From Gemmatimonadota bacterium (lineage in GTDB: Bacteria; Gemmatimonadota; Gemmatimonadetes; Gemmatimonadales; GWC2-71-9): DNA of 64,000 nt. The translations under genes and the position numbers were made by a program. Of the stretch, positions 17,892 to 27,181 are shown one piece after another; the first letter of the stretch is position 1, and each line of letters opens with the position of its first letter. The DNA lies in NCBI GenBank assembly GCA_003222135.1, contig QHUM01000040.1, positions 1 through 64,000 of the forward strand, read 5' to 3'. The notes beneath the pieces are model-generated. The model ran no database searches, was not told the DNA's origin, and saw only the letters and a program-made list of their open reading frames with translations.

Positions 17892-19540
17892 CAGTCCTTC
17901 ACTCCCGGCTCCACGACGCGCCGTTGCCGGCCCGAGCGATCGCGTCGGGTCTGCACCTCCTGCTGGCCGATCGAGCGGAGAATCTGCTCGGCCTGGGCCT
18001 GGCTCAAACCCCCGGCCGCCGGGGAGCTCTGCGCGCTGCCACCCTGCCCGGCCTGTCCCGGCGGCGCCCCGCCCCCGCCCCCGGAGGGCGGTGGGCTGTT
18101 GCGGGAGCTGCCGCCGCCACGGCGCCGCGCGGCCAGCTCGAGGTTCCATTTCGCAGAGAAGTGACCGGGGTTGAGCAGCAAGGCTTCGCGATAGGCGCGC
18201 TCGGCCTCGGCCAAGTGCCCGTCGCGGTTCACACTGTCAGCGACGGCGATCCGCAACGCCAAGAGGCCGAGGTTGTACAGCGCGCGAAACCGGATATCGG
18301 GCTCGAGCGACGCGCCGGCACGCGCCAGCGCCTGCTGCGCGGTCTCCAGGTCTCCCCCTGCCAACGCGGCGGTGCCGGCGTTGTACCAGGCGGTGTCGTC
18401 CTGGCGATGGCGCGCAAGCTCGGCCAGGTATGCCGCGCGGGCGCGCGTCACGTCGCCGCGATCCCATGCCTTCTCCGCCGGGCTGCGCGGCCGAGTCGAG
18501 TCCTGGGCGTGGGCCGGCCGCGGGACGCCGCAGCACAGCGCCGCCGCGATCAGCGCGGCCGTGCGGCGTGACGCCGCCTGCCCCACGAGCACCAGCACGG
18601 CGAGCAGCACCGGCACCCAGGCGCGCGGCCGGCCGCGCTCGGTGCGCGATTCGCTGGCGCGGGCCCGCTTGTAGGCGGCGACGAGGTCGCGCACCGCCCC
18701 CGCCTGGTCCGGCAGCTCCGCCGCCACGATCGCACCCTGCGCCGCGTCCGCCGCGGCGCCGAGGATGTCGTCGCGCCGCCAGGTCTGAATCACGCTGCCG
18801 GCGTCGTCCCGCTGCCAGGACTGGAGCGCGCCCCGCTCGTCACGCACCGGGATGCGGGTCGGCGTGCGGGTGCCCTCGGCAACGAGAATCAGGTGGACGC
18901 CGAGCGCCCGGAGACGCTCCGCCTGCGCCACGATGTCGGGGAGGGTGTCGTGCGCCTCGCCGTCGGTGAACACGACGACGACCCGATCCGCGAGCTCGGA
19001 CCCCGCGCCGACCAGCTCCCCACCCTGCCGCAGCGCCCCCGCCAGTCCGGTGCCCCCCTCGGACGCGACGCCCGGGTCGAGCGCATCGAGGTACAGCCCC
19101 AGCGCGGAGCCGTCGACCGACAGCGGCGACAGGATGTAGCTCGACCCTGCGAACACCACGAGTCCCAGATGGTCGCCGTTCAGGTCCTGCACCAGCCGGC
19201 GGGCCTCGCGCAACGCGCGACCCAGGCGGTTCGGGCTGACATCCTCGGCGAGCATCGAGCGCGAGATGTCGATCGCGAGCGCCAGCGACAGGCCGCGGGT
19301 CTCGGCCACGATGTTCTCTTCCCCCCAGCGGGGCCCGGCGAGCGCTACGACGCCCAGGAAGGCGGAGATGGAGAGCGCCGTGGGACCGAGCCGCCCGGCC
19401 GCGAGCGCGGCCCGCACCGTCTCCTCGGACCACAGCGCCGCGCGACGCACCCGGGCGCGGCGCGCCCAGGCGGCCCCGAACCAGACCGCGCCGCCCAACA
19501 GCGGCGCGAGCGCGAGCACCACGGGCGCGTCGAAGCTCAT
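17888..19540 (-). CDS. BatB-BatC fusion: von Willebrand factor A domain plus TPR
   Basis: A 550-residue protein. Two N-terminal membrane helices are followed by a VWA domain at about 85-290 with an intact metal-binding DxSxS site (AIDISRSM) and VVVFTDGEAHD. A third membrane stretch (WVPVLLAVLVLVGQAA) ends in a signal-like PRPAHAQ. TPR repeats (AWYNAGTAALAGGDLETAQQ, YREALLLNPGHFSAKWNLE) follow, then a Gly/Ser/Pro-rich stretch. The order VWA then TPR equals BatB followed by BatC in one chain. It starts at ATG 19540, one base inside the BatA stop. Confidence 0.85.
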   Translation of the reverse strand: MSFDAPVVLALAPLLGGAVWFGAAWARRARVRRAALWSEETVRAALAAGRLGPTALSISAFLGVVALAGPRWGEENIVAETRGLSLALAIDISRSMLAEDVSPNRLGRALREARRLVQDLNGDHLGLVVFAGSSYILSPLSVDGSALGLYLDALDPGVASEGGTGLAGALRQGGELVGAGSELADRVVVVFTDGEAHDTLPDIVAQAERLRALGVHLILVAEGTRTPTRIPVRDERGALQSWQRDDAGSVIQTWRRDDILGAAADAAQGAIVAAELPDQAGAVRDLVAAYKRARASESRTERGRPRAWVPVLLAVLVLVGQAASRRTAALIAAALCCGVPRPAHAQDSTRPRSPAEKAWDRGDVTRARAAYLAELARHRQDDTAWYNAGTAALAGGDLETAQQALARAGASLEPDIRFRALYNLGLLALRIAVADSVNRDGHLAEAERAYREALLLNPGHFSAKWNLELAARRRGGGSSRNSPPPSGGGGGAPPGQAGQGGSAQSSPAAGGLSQAQAEQILRSIGQQEVQTRRDRSGRQRRVVEPGVKDW

Positions 19541-20520
19541 CAGGGCACCCGCACCGCGAGCGTCGCCGCCAGCACGATCTCGAGCCCCAGCGCCACGAGG
19601 CCGAGCGCGAGCGGCACCCGATACGACTCATCGAACCGCCGGTACACCACCTGCTCCACGGTCTCCTTCTCGAGTCGGTTGATCTCGTCGAACACGTGCC
19701 GCAGCGACTGCGTATCGGTGGCGCGGAAGTATCGGCCGCCGGTCATCCGCGCGATCTCGGTCATGAGCGGCTCATCGATCTCCACCGGCATCATTTGGTA
19801 GCGCAACCCTTCGAGCCCCTGCCCCGTCGGCACGGGGGCTTCGCCCCGCGTGCCCACGCCGATCACGTAGATCCTGATCCCGAACGTGGCCGCAGCCTGC
19901 GCCGCTGTCCGCGGGTCGACCATGCCCCGGTTGTTCACGCCATCGGTGAGCAGCACGATGACACGGCTCTTGCCGGGGGCGCGCCGCAGCCGGTTCGCCG
20001 CGGTCGCGATCCCGGTGCCGATCGCGGTGCCGTCCTCGAGCATGCCGATGCGCAGGTCGCGGAGCGCCTGCTCCAACACCGCGTAGTCGGTGGTGATGGG
20101 AACCTGGGTCAGCGCCTGCGCCGCGAACGCGACCAGCCCGATGCGGTCCGATCGCCGCTCCCGCACGAACTCGATCGCGGTCTGCTTGGCGACGTCGATG
20201 CGGTTGGCGGGAGCGAAGTCCTCCGACAGCATGCTGCTGGAGAGATCGATGGCGAGGACGATCGAGATCCCCTCGCTCTTGGTCTGGGCGCGGGCCGAGC
20301 CGACCCGCGGTCCGGCGGCCGCGACGATCCACGCGCCGAGGCAGAGGCTGCGCAGGGTGACCGGCAGCCGCGCGATCCAGAGACGCTCGCCCGCCCCGGC
20401 CGACGGGCGCACGTCGCTCATGCGCGTGCCCCGGAGCCGGCTCAGCCGCCGAGCCCGGAGCCACCACCAGAAGGGGAGCGCGAGGAGCGCCGCAAGCAGC
20501 AGCGGCCGGGCGAAGCTCAC
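19540..20520 (-). CDS. BatA-like von Willebrand factor A membrane protein
   Basis: A 326-residue protein starting at GTG 20520. It has N-terminal membrane helices, a VWA domain with DxSxS (AIDLSSSML), the second metal-site Thr region and LLTDGVNNRGM, and a C-terminal helix (LALGLVALGLEIVLAATLAV). This is the BatA layout, where the domain faces the periplasm and is held by flanking helices. It is followed directly by the BatB-BatC fusion and preceded by a membrane protein and the DUF58/MoxR pair, the standard Bat order. Confidence 0.88.
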   Translation of the reverse strand: MSFARPLLLAALLALPFWWWLRARRLSRLRGTRMSDVRPSAGAGERLWIARLPVTLRSLCLGAWIVAAAGPRVGSARAQTKSEGISIVLAIDLSSSMLSEDFAPANRIDVAKQTAIEFVRERRSDRIGLVAFAAQALTQVPITTDYAVLEQALRDLRIGMLEDGTAIGTGIATAANRLRRAPGKSRVIVLLTDGVNNRGMVDPRTAAQAAATFGIRIYVIGVGTRGEAPVPTGQGLEGLRYQMMPVEIDEPLMTEIARMTGGRYFRATDTQSLRHVFDEINRLEKETVEQVVYRRFDESYRVPLALGLVALGLEIVLAATLAVRVP

Positions 20521-21335
20521 CGCTCCAACTCCTGGGCGAAGCGGCGTGCCATCTGTGCCAGGGCCGCCACATCGGTGCCGTGCGCGGACGCAAAGGCGAC
20601 GCGGTCGAGCTGCTCCAGCAGCTCCCGGAGCTCACGCAGCGAAGCATGTGGCCGGGCGCGCTCGACGGCGGCAATGCATTCCGCGGTGCTCAAAGCGGGC
20701 CGCGCTTCGGGAATCGCCCGGGCGACCGCCACCCGGAGGCGAAACGCGGCGCGGGCGGCCACGGCTTTCGGCTCGCCGGCGGCGAGCCAGCGCGCGTCCG
20801 GTACTTCGGGTTCGAGGGGAACGTGACGGGGCGCCGGCTCCGCTCGCGGCGTGCGGCGGCGCCACCGGAGCCCGAGCGCGAGGCTCACGCCCGCCACCAG
20901 CAGCGCGGCGGCGGGCGGCAGGACGGCGTAGCGCGCCAACCGCACGGGCGCGAGGGCGCCGCGCGGCTCCGGGCCGAGGACGCTGTCGGGAATCACGCTC
21001 TGGACCAAGAAACCGGCGACCCCACCGGACACCGAGTCGGCGCGGCCGTCGGGGCGGAGCTCCCAGATGGGCGGCAGCGCCAGCGTGTGCGCCCCCGGTG
21101 TCCAGGCGACGATGGGATAACGCACCAGCCATCCCCCGGGCGCGCGCCGCACGGACGGCTCGCCCAACGGCTCGACCCGCTCGGTCGGATCGAGCCGGCC
21201 GGCGCGCACCCGCCACCCCGCGGGCACCACGACCTGCCGTTCGAGCCACACCGTGTCGCCGACCGTGGGCCGCGCCGGCGTGGCGACCCACCCTCCTCCC
21301 TGCAGCACCAACCACAGGCCGACCAGTGCCGTCAT
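20517..21335 (-). CDS. Bat-operon membrane protein of unknown function
   Basis: A 272-residue protein from ATG 21335, overlapping the DUF58 gene by ATGA. It has a signal-like N-terminus (MTALVGLWLVLQGGGW), a periplasmic beta domain (about 20-130), one membrane helix (YAVLPPAAALLVAGVSLALGL) and a cytosolic helical tail ending in a Leu/Arg-rich coil. The place between the DUF58 protein and BatA is where other Bat operons carry a DUF4381-like protein. The topology fits, but I cannot confirm the family by eye. Confidence 0.7.
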   Translation of the reverse strand: MTALVGLWLVLQGGGWVATPARPTVGDTVWLERQVVVPAGWRVRAGRLDPTERVEPLGEPSVRRAPGGWLVRYPIVAWTPGAHTLALPPIWELRPDGRADSVSGGVAGFLVQSVIPDSVLGPEPRGALAPVRLARYAVLPPAAALLVAGVSLALGLRWRRRTPRAEPAPRHVPLEPEVPDARWLAAGEPKAVAARAAFRLRVAVARAIPEARPALSTAECIAAVERARPHASLRELRELLEQLDRVAFASAHGTDVAALAQMARRFAQELER

Positions 21336-22273
21336 CGCAGCAATCGCCGCGCCCGCTCCGCGAACGCACGGCGCAGCGGCGCGGCGTACGGCACGCTGGT
21401 CTGCAGCGCCACGCGGTCTACACCCGCCTGGATCAGCTTCCGGGCCCGCTCCTGCAGCTGCCGTTCGGCCGCGACGCGCACGCGCGTGCGCGTGGGGCCG
21501 TGACTCGTGTCGAGCAGCACCCGCTGGCCGGTTTCGGCGTCTTCCATGTCGACCCAACCCGCGTCCGGGAGCTCGCGCTCCCGCGGGTCGTCGATCGTGA
21601 TCGCCACCACGTCGTGACCGGAGGCCAGCTGCGCCAGCGCATCCTCCCAACCGTCCGCTCGGAAATCGGAAAGCACCACCACGATCGCGCGGTGACGCGG
21701 CAGCTTGGCCGCGTAGCGCAGCGCCTCCGCCAGATTGGTGCCCCGGCCGCGCGGTCGGAACGCGACCAGATCCCGGATCACCCGCAGCGCGTGCGGCCGT
21801 CCCTTCGCCGGGCGCACGACGAACTCGACCTTGTCGGCGAACATCAGCGCGCCCACCCGATCGTTGTGGCGCGCCGCGGCGAGCGCCAGCACCGCCGCCA
21901 CCTCGACGGCCAGGCCCGCCTTGGTGTAGGGGCGCCCGAACTGGCACGAGCCGGACTGATCCACCACGAGCAGCAGTGTGATCTCGCGCTCCTCGTGAAA
22001 GGTCTTCACGAAGGGATGACCCATCCGCGCCGACACGTTCCAGTCGATCGCGCGGAAGTCGTCCCCTTGCTGGTACTCGCGCACCTCGGCGAACTCGATG
22101 CCCTGGCCGCGGAACACCGAGCGGTATTCGCCGGTGAAGAGCGTATTGACGAGGGTCCGGGTGCGGAGCTCGATCCCCTTGACCTGCCGCAGCACCTCGG
22201 CGGTGACGGCGCGCCGGCGGGCGCGCACCGGCGACATCGCGCCACTGCGACGGTCCTTGCCCTCGTACGTCAC
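21332..22273 (-). CDS. DUF58 domain protein (MoxR-associated)
   Basis: A 313-residue protein starting at GTG 22273, overlapping moxR. The DUF58 signature is clear: FRGQGIEFAEVREYQQGDD followed by RAIDWNVSARMG. It then has a VWA-like fold with the metal site VVDQSGSCQFG and VVLSDFRADGW. DUF58 proteins occur next to MoxR ATPases and are thought to be adaptors for chaperone-like metal insertion or complex assembly. Confidence 0.9.
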   Translation of the reverse strand: MTYEGKDRRSGAMSPVRARRRAVTAEVLRQVKGIELRTRTLVNTLFTGEYRSVFRGQGIEFAEVREYQQGDDFRAIDWNVSARMGHPFVKTFHEEREITLLLVVDQSGSCQFGRPYTKAGLAVEVAAVLALAAARHNDRVGALMFADKVEFVVRPAKGRPHALRVIRDLVAFRPRGRGTNLAEALRYAAKLPRHRAIVVVLSDFRADGWEDALAQLASGHDVVAITIDDPRERELPDAGWVDMEDAETGQRVLLDTSHGPTRTRVRVAAERQLQERARKLIQAGVDRVALQTSVPYAAPLRRAFAERARRLLR

Positions 22274-23250
22274 GGCACGCCCACGGCCTCCAGGATCCGA
22301 GCGATCACCCGGTCGGCATCCATGTCTTCGGCCTCCGCCTCGAACGTCAGCAGCACGCGGTGTCGCAGCACGTCCAGGGCCATCGCCTTGACGTCTTCGG
22401 GCACGACGTACGCACGGCCCCGCAGATAGGCGTGGGCCCGGGCCGCCTGCGCCAGATAGATCGACGCCCGCGGCGACGCCCCGAACGCGATCAGCGGCTT
22501 CAGCTCCGCCAGCCCGATCGCTTGCGGCTCGCGCGTCGCCCGCACGACGTCCACGATGTAGTCCACCACCTTCTGGTCCATGAACAGCTCGGCGATGGCG
22601 CTACGCGCCGCCAGGATGTCGTCGGCTTCGGCGATCCGCTGGACTTCGATCGGCCGCCCCGACGCCATACGGGCCACGATCTCCTTCTCCGCATCGCGCG
22701 TCGGGTAGCCGACACGCACCTTCAGCATGAAGCGGTCGAGCTGTGCCTCCGGGAGCGGGTAGGTGCCTTCCTGCTCGATCGGGTTCTGCGTCGCCAGCAC
22801 CAGGAACGGCTCCCCGAGGTAGAACGTCTCCCCGCCGATCGTCACCTGCTTCTCTTGCATCGCCTCGAGCAGCGCCGACTGCACCTTGGCGGGCGCCCGA
22901 TTGATCTCGTCCGCGAGCACCAGGTTCGAGAACAGCGGGCCCTTCTTGGGATAGAACTCCTGACTCTTCTGGTCGAACACCATCGTACCGATCACGTCGG
23001 CCGGGAGCAGATCGGGCGTGAACTGGATGCGCGAGAACGCGATCCGCAGGCACTCGGCGACCGTGCGCACGGCCAGCGTCTTCGCGAGCCCGGGCACCCC
23101 CTCGAGCAGGACGTGTCCGCCCGTGAGCAGCCCCACCAGCAGCCGCTCGACCATGACCTCCTGGCCCACCACCCGTTTCGCCACTTCGCGGGCGATCGTC
23201 TGGCTCAGTACCGCGTCCCCCGTCGGGGTCTTCGCCGCGCGCGTCGTCAT
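22270..23250 (-). CDS. MoxR-family AAA+ ATPase
   Basis: A 326-residue AAA+ protein with Walker A GVPGLAKT, Walker B and sensor region ADEINRAPAKVQSALLEAMQE, and the family segment ATQNPIEQEGTYPLPEAQLDRF. The C-terminal helical lid is present. MoxR ATPases work with VWA proteins to mature or activate protein complexes; in Bat operons this is linked to envelope stress. It is followed by DUF58 and the Bat genes and preceded by a HEAT-repeat protein, with 4-base overlaps on both sides. Confidence 0.93.
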   Translation of the reverse strand: MTTRAAKTPTGDAVLSQTIAREVAKRVVGQEVMVERLLVGLLTGGHVLLEGVPGLAKTLAVRTVAECLRIAFSRIQFTPDLLPADVIGTMVFDQKSQEFYPKKGPLFSNLVLADEINRAPAKVQSALLEAMQEKQVTIGGETFYLGEPFLVLATQNPIEQEGTYPLPEAQLDRFMLKVRVGYPTRDAEKEIVARMASGRPIEVQRIAEADDILAARSAIAELFMDQKVVDYIVDVVRATREPQAIGLAELKPLIAFGASPRASIYLAQAARAHAYLRGRAYVVPEDVKAMALDVLRHRVLLTFEAEAEDMDADRVIARILEAVGVP

Positions 23251-24818
23251 CGCAACGCCGCCTCTGCCGCTTTGCGCACCGCCGGCTCCTTGTCTTTGCT
23301 GTATAATTCCAGCAGCCCGCGCGCTTCCGGCCGCGCGACGTGCCGCAACCCCTCGATCGCCGCCGCCCGCACCGTCGCGCTGCGCCGGTTCCGCATCCCC
23401 CCCGGTTCGGCGTACCGCGCCAGGACGTCGAGCGCTTCCATCGCGCCGAGCCGGCCGATCGCCCGCAGCAACTCTGCCAGTACCCCTTCGTCCGGCTCCT
23501 GCTCCAGCCGCCGGATCAGGACCGTGCTCGACGCCGGATCGCCGCCGGCCGCGATCGCTCGGGCGGCCGCCACCCGCACGGACACGCTCTCGTCCTTGAG
23601 GGCCGGCATCGCCGGACGCGAGATCTCGCGCCCACCTGCTTCCGCGAGCCCGATCAGCGCCGCCTCGCGGACCAGCTCGGAGTCATGGTGCACCAGAGGG
23701 AGTAACAGCGCCACCGCCTGCGGACTCCCGGTGAGGCCGACCAACTCGGCGGCGGCGGCGGCGATCGGAGCGTGCTCGTCCGCGAGCCGTCCCTGCAACG
23801 GCTCCAGAGCCCGGTCGGCCGCCTTGCGGATGGCCGCCCGGTAGGGCGGGCGCAACTCGACCGCGGTGGCGAGGAACGCGTCGAGCACGAGCGGCACCGA
23901 CACCGCGGCGAGCGCGCCGACCGCCGCGACCAGTGTCTCCCGCTCCTCCGGCGGCACGCGCGGCTCTCCGAGTCGCCGCACCATCCGCCCGACCAGGGCC
24001 CGATCGGAGAGCGCGAGCGCCGTCTGGTCGATCGCCGCGAGTAACGCCGGCTCTTGCGCCGTCGTCAGCATGTGATCGAGCGCCGCGATCGCCGCGGCCA
24101 CCGGGCCCGTGTCGTGCAGCCCGAGCAGCTGCGGCGCGAGCGCGCGCAGCTTCTCGACGGCCGCGCGCTGCTCCTCGGGCGTGGCCGCGCTCCCGAGGCC
24201 CGCGACCGCGCGCTTCGCCTCGACGTCGACCGGGAGCACGTCGGGACGGAACACTACGCCCGCGCGGCGACCCGCCGCGTCGTGCACGCCGGGAGCCGCC
24301 GTCGGCGCCGACGCCACCGCGAACGCCGGAGGCGCGGCCGACGGGGGCGTCACCGGCGCCGCCGGGACCGGTACGGCGGGCACGCCCGCGGCCGGCGTCG
24401 CAGTGCGAAGTCGGTCGAGCCGCAGCGCGCTGCGGCGCCCCAGGGCGAGCGCGATCCGCCCCAGGGCCGCGTCGTCCGCCTGGAGCGTCCCCATGGCGAC
24501 TCCGAACAGCGCCAGCACATGATCCGCGGTCATACCGGGATTCAGCGTGATCACCCGCACGCCCCGCGCGTACAAGAGCCCGGCCAGCTCGGCGATCTGC
24601 GAGTTGCGCGGCAGCAGCTGCTGGCCGTGCCAGTGCAGCCCAGTCGCGCCGATCTTCCACTCGACCGTCCCGAGCGCCGCGAGCACGGGGAGCGCGTCGC
24701 CGATCTGCCGCAGCGCTTCCATCACCGCGGGGTGACTCGGCGGGTACAGCCGAGTCAGCCGGAAGGTCGTCCCGATGGCGCCCAGGGCGCGCTCGACTCC
24801 TGCGGTGTCCACGGCCAT
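23247..24818 (-). CDS. HEAT-repeat protein
   Basis: A 523-residue protein starting at ATG 24818, 4 bases after the preceding stop. The first 130 residues form a helical domain (AIGTTFRLTRLYPPSHPAVM) with an unknown role. A Pro/Ala linker at about 140-190 leads to tandem helical HEAT-like repeats (about 200-523) with recurrent patterns such as DSELVREAALIGLAEAGG and DESVSVRVAAARAIAAGG. HEAT arrays act as scaffolds for protein binding. The gene overlaps moxR, so it may be a partner of the MoxR-Bat system, but there is no direct evidence. Confidence 0.75.
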   Translation of the reverse strand: MAVDTAGVERALGAIGTTFRLTRLYPPSHPAVMEALRQIGDALPVLAALGTVEWKIGATGLHWHGQQLLPRNSQIAELAGLLYARGVRVITLNPGMTADHVLALFGVAMGTLQADDAALGRIALALGRRSALRLDRLRTATPAAGVPAVPVPAAPVTPPSAAPPAFAVASAPTAAPGVHDAAGRRAGVVFRPDVLPVDVEAKRAVAGLGSAATPEEQRAAVEKLRALAPQLLGLHDTGPVAAAIAALDHMLTTAQEPALLAAIDQTALALSDRALVGRMVRRLGEPRVPPEERETLVAAVGALAAVSVPLVLDAFLATAVELRPPYRAAIRKAADRALEPLQGRLADEHAPIAAAAAELVGLTGSPQAVALLLPLVHHDSELVREAALIGLAEAGGREISRPAMPALKDESVSVRVAAARAIAAGGDPASSTVLIRRLEQEPDEGVLAELLRAIGRLGAMEALDVLARYAEPGGMRNRRSATVRAAAIEGLRHVARPEARGLLELYSKDKEPAVRKAAEAALR

Positions 24819-24822
24819 GGCG

Positions 24823-26478
24823 TCAGCGCTTGATGCGCTCTCCTCGGTCCTCGTATCGGAACACCCACGTCGCGAAGCGCGCGGGCTCGATCGGGTCGTC
24901 GGCCCCGAGCGCGGTCCAGTCGACGTCGCTTCCCGAATCGGCCGCCCGGCTGCGGCGCCGTTCGGCCTGGGCGAGCATCTCGCGGGCGCGCGCGATCCAC
25001 ATTCCGAACTGCTCCGGCCGCAGGTCCACCCAGCCGCGCGGCGCCGCGTCGCGCGGATCGGAGCCGGCACGCCCGCCTCCCGCGACGACCACCGTGCTCC
25101 CCCGATACAGCCGCTCCCCGTCCGGCGCCAGGATCGCGATGCCGACCGAGAGAATATGGCTCCGGAGCGGGCCATCCCGCTCCACCAGGGCAAGGCCGTC
25201 CCGGGCCAGGTCTCCCGCCTGTGACCCCGCGAGCGCGCGCACGCTCGACCGCAGCTGGCCGCACAGGTAGGACTCGAACAACAGCTTGGTGAGCCGTGGG
25301 GGGCCGAGCATCTCGTAGGCGACCGTGCGCGTCTTGAACTGTCGCTCAAGCGTGTGCAGCCGGTCCAGGGCGTGGGCCCGCAGCAGCCCCGCGCGGTAGG
25401 TCGGCCCGGCGGTCGCGCCGTCCAGGGCGGCGACGACGTCCCGGCCCGTCGGCCGACCCTCGAGCTCCAGCACGGCGTACTCCGCCACCTCCTCCGGCGT
25501 GATGAATTCCATCTGACCGAGCGCCGTGACGGTCTCGAACTCGTCCGAGGAGAAGAGGCCGTTTTCGCCGACGTCGATGTAGACGCCCTGGAGCGGCTTG
25601 CCGAGATCACACCACGGGCGGGCGCCCGGCCGAAACGCCTCGCTCACCGGCACCGGCTCCGGGCAATCGACCAACGGGATCGGCTTCCCTTTGCGGCGGA
25701 TCGACCCGAAGCCGATCTCGCGCCAGGCGATGGTGGCGGTCGGCTTGATCTCGATCGTCGCCGGAGCGCCGGGCGTGCGGCCGAGCAGGAACAGGAGCAG
25801 CGACTGCGCCCCCGCAACGGCGGATTTGAGGAGCAGCGGCCGGCTGGGGCGCTCCTCGGAGTGCGTGTAGGGAATGTTGAACCCCATACCCCCCGTACCG
25901 CTGGTGCCGATCTTCACGTACGCCCTGGTTTCGGCGCGCCGCAACGCCTCTACCAGGATCTGCATGTGGCGGATCAACTGGGGCAGCGTGAGCAGCAGCA
26001 CGTGGCGCTCGACCGCCGCCCGGTCGACCGTCCCCTCCGCGGCGAGGGCGAGCAGCTGCTGCGCGCTCTCGACCGGGTCCTGATAGGCGAACGCCGTCGC
26101 GGTGTTGATCGAGTCCACGACGGCGTCGGGTTTGTATTTGAGGAGCAGCTGGTACAGGAAGCTGCGTTGCAGGACGTCGTCGGTGAGCTCGCTCAGCAGG
26201 TCCTGAAGCACCAGGCGGCGCTGGTCGGGGTTCTCCACCACCGCGCCGCGCTCCAACTGTGCGAGGCTCGCGGGCAAGAATACATTGCCCCACTCGACCT
26301 CGATCAGGGCGCTGCCGCGGTACGGCTCGAGCGCCCGCGCCGTGGCCCGCACCTCCTCCTCGAATAGCGCGACGAGCACGAGCCGCCGCGGCGCGGCCGC
26401 GAGCAGGCGGCGCGCCACGGCATGGCCCACCAGGCCCGAGCCCCCGAGTATCATCGCCGTCCGGTCACGCAGGTCCAT
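24823..26478 (-). CDS. Rossmann-fold NAD(P)-binding protein of unknown function
   Basis: A 551-residue protein. Residues 6-22 (RTAMILGGSGLVGHAVARRL) form a dinucleotide-binding loop of the short-chain dehydrogenase type, and residues about 120-130 (AVVDSINTATAFAYQ) and IGTSGTGGMGFNIPYTHSEE suggest a substrate pocket. The length is far above simple SDRs. The second half has no domain I recognise. It lies between rluB (14-base overlap) and the HEAT-repeat gene. It could be a modified epimerase or dehydrogenase of an envelope sugar, but that is guesswork. Confidence 0.7.
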   Translation of the reverse strand: MDLRDRTAMILGGSGLVGHAVARRLLAAAPRRLVLVALFEEEVRATARALEPYRGSALIEVEWGNVFLPASLAQLERGAVVENPDQRRLVLQDLLSELTDDVLQRSFLYQLLLKYKPDAVVDSINTATAFAYQDPVESAQQLLALAAEGTVDRAAVERHVLLLTLPQLIRHMQILVEALRRAETRAYVKIGTSGTGGMGFNIPYTHSEERPSRPLLLKSAVAGAQSLLLFLLGRTPGAPATIEIKPTATIAWREIGFGSIRRKGKPIPLVDCPEPVPVSEAFRPGARPWCDLGKPLQGVYIDVGENGLFSSDEFETVTALGQMEFITPEEVAEYAVLELEGRPTGRDVVAALDGATAGPTYRAGLLRAHALDRLHTLERQFKTRTVAYEMLGPPRLTKLLFESYLCGQLRSSVRALAGSQAGDLARDGLALVERDGPLRSHILSVGIAILAPDGERLYRGSTVVVAGGGRAGSDPRDAAPRGWVDLRPEQFGMWIARAREMLAQAERRRSRAADSGSDVDWTALGADDPIEPARFATWVFRYEDRGERIKR

Positions 26479-27181
26479 GCAGTCGCTCGATGGCGTGGAT
26501 CTCGTCCGCCGCGAGCCGGCGGTACTTCCCTTCCTTCAGGCGTCCGAGCCGCACCGGCCCGTACGCCACGCGGTGCAGCCACTCGACCTTGAGCCCGAGG
26601 GCCTCGGCGAGCCGACGCACGATGCGCTGGCGCCCCTCAGCGAGCGTGAGCTCCAGCTCGACGCTCCGTCCGGCCGGCCGCAAGCGGAACTGCGTCACTC
26701 GCACCGCCCGACCGTCGATGGCGATCGGGCTCCCGAGCGCCGCCACGATTTCGGACGACGGACGGCCGTGCGCCCGCAGCCAGTAGGTGCGCGGCACTTG
26801 AAAGCGCGGGTGCATGAGGCGGTGCGCCGCCGCCCCGTCCGTCGTGAGCAGCAGCAACCCCGACGTCATCACGTCCAGTCGTCCCACGTACGTAAGACCC
26901 GGCACGTCGGGCAGGAGGTCGTACACGGTGCGTCGTCCCTCCGGATCGCGGCGGCTCACGACGTAGCCGACGGGCTTGTTGAGCGCCAGCCACGCGATCG
27001 GGCCGGCGCGTACCGCGCGGCCGTCGACCGTGACGCGCTGCCGCCCAGGGTCGACGCTCATGCCGAGCGTCGCGACCTGGCCGTCCACGCGCACGCGGCC
27101 CGCGCGAATTAGCTCCTCGGCCTTGCGGCGCGACGTCACGCCCGCGCGCGCCAGGGCGCGCTGCAGGCGCATCGGCGTCAT
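26465..27181 (-). CDS. rluB: 23S rRNA pseudouridine synthase RluB family
   Basis: A 238-residue enzyme with an N-terminal S4 RNA-binding domain (MRLQRALARAGVTSRRKAEELI) and a RsuA/RluB catalytic domain. The active-site Asp is in GRLDVMTSGLLLLTTDG and KPVGYVVSRRDPEG is typical. RluB makes pseudouridine in helix 89-93 of 23S rRNA; RsuA and RluF are close relatives. The scpA-scpB-rluB order is common across bacteria and supports RluB. The start overlaps scpB by ATGA. Confidence 0.92.
   Translation of the reverse strand: MTPMRLQRALARAGVTSRRKAEELIRAGRVRVDGQVATLGMSVDPGRQRVTVDGRAVRAGPIAWLALNKPVGYVVSRRDPEGRRTVYDLLPDVPGLTYVGRLDVMTSGLLLLTTDGAAAHRLMHPRFQVPRTYWLRAHGRPSSEIVAALGSPIAIDGRAVRVTQFRLRPAGRSVELELTLAEGRQRIVRRLAEALGLKVEWLHRVAYGPVRLGRLKEGKYRRLAADEIHAIERLHGPA

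Noticed and set aside
20090..22429. A 779-codon plus-strand open frame
   Set aside because: It is antisense to batA and the DUF58 genes, is rich in Arg/Pro/Ala and has no ribosome site.
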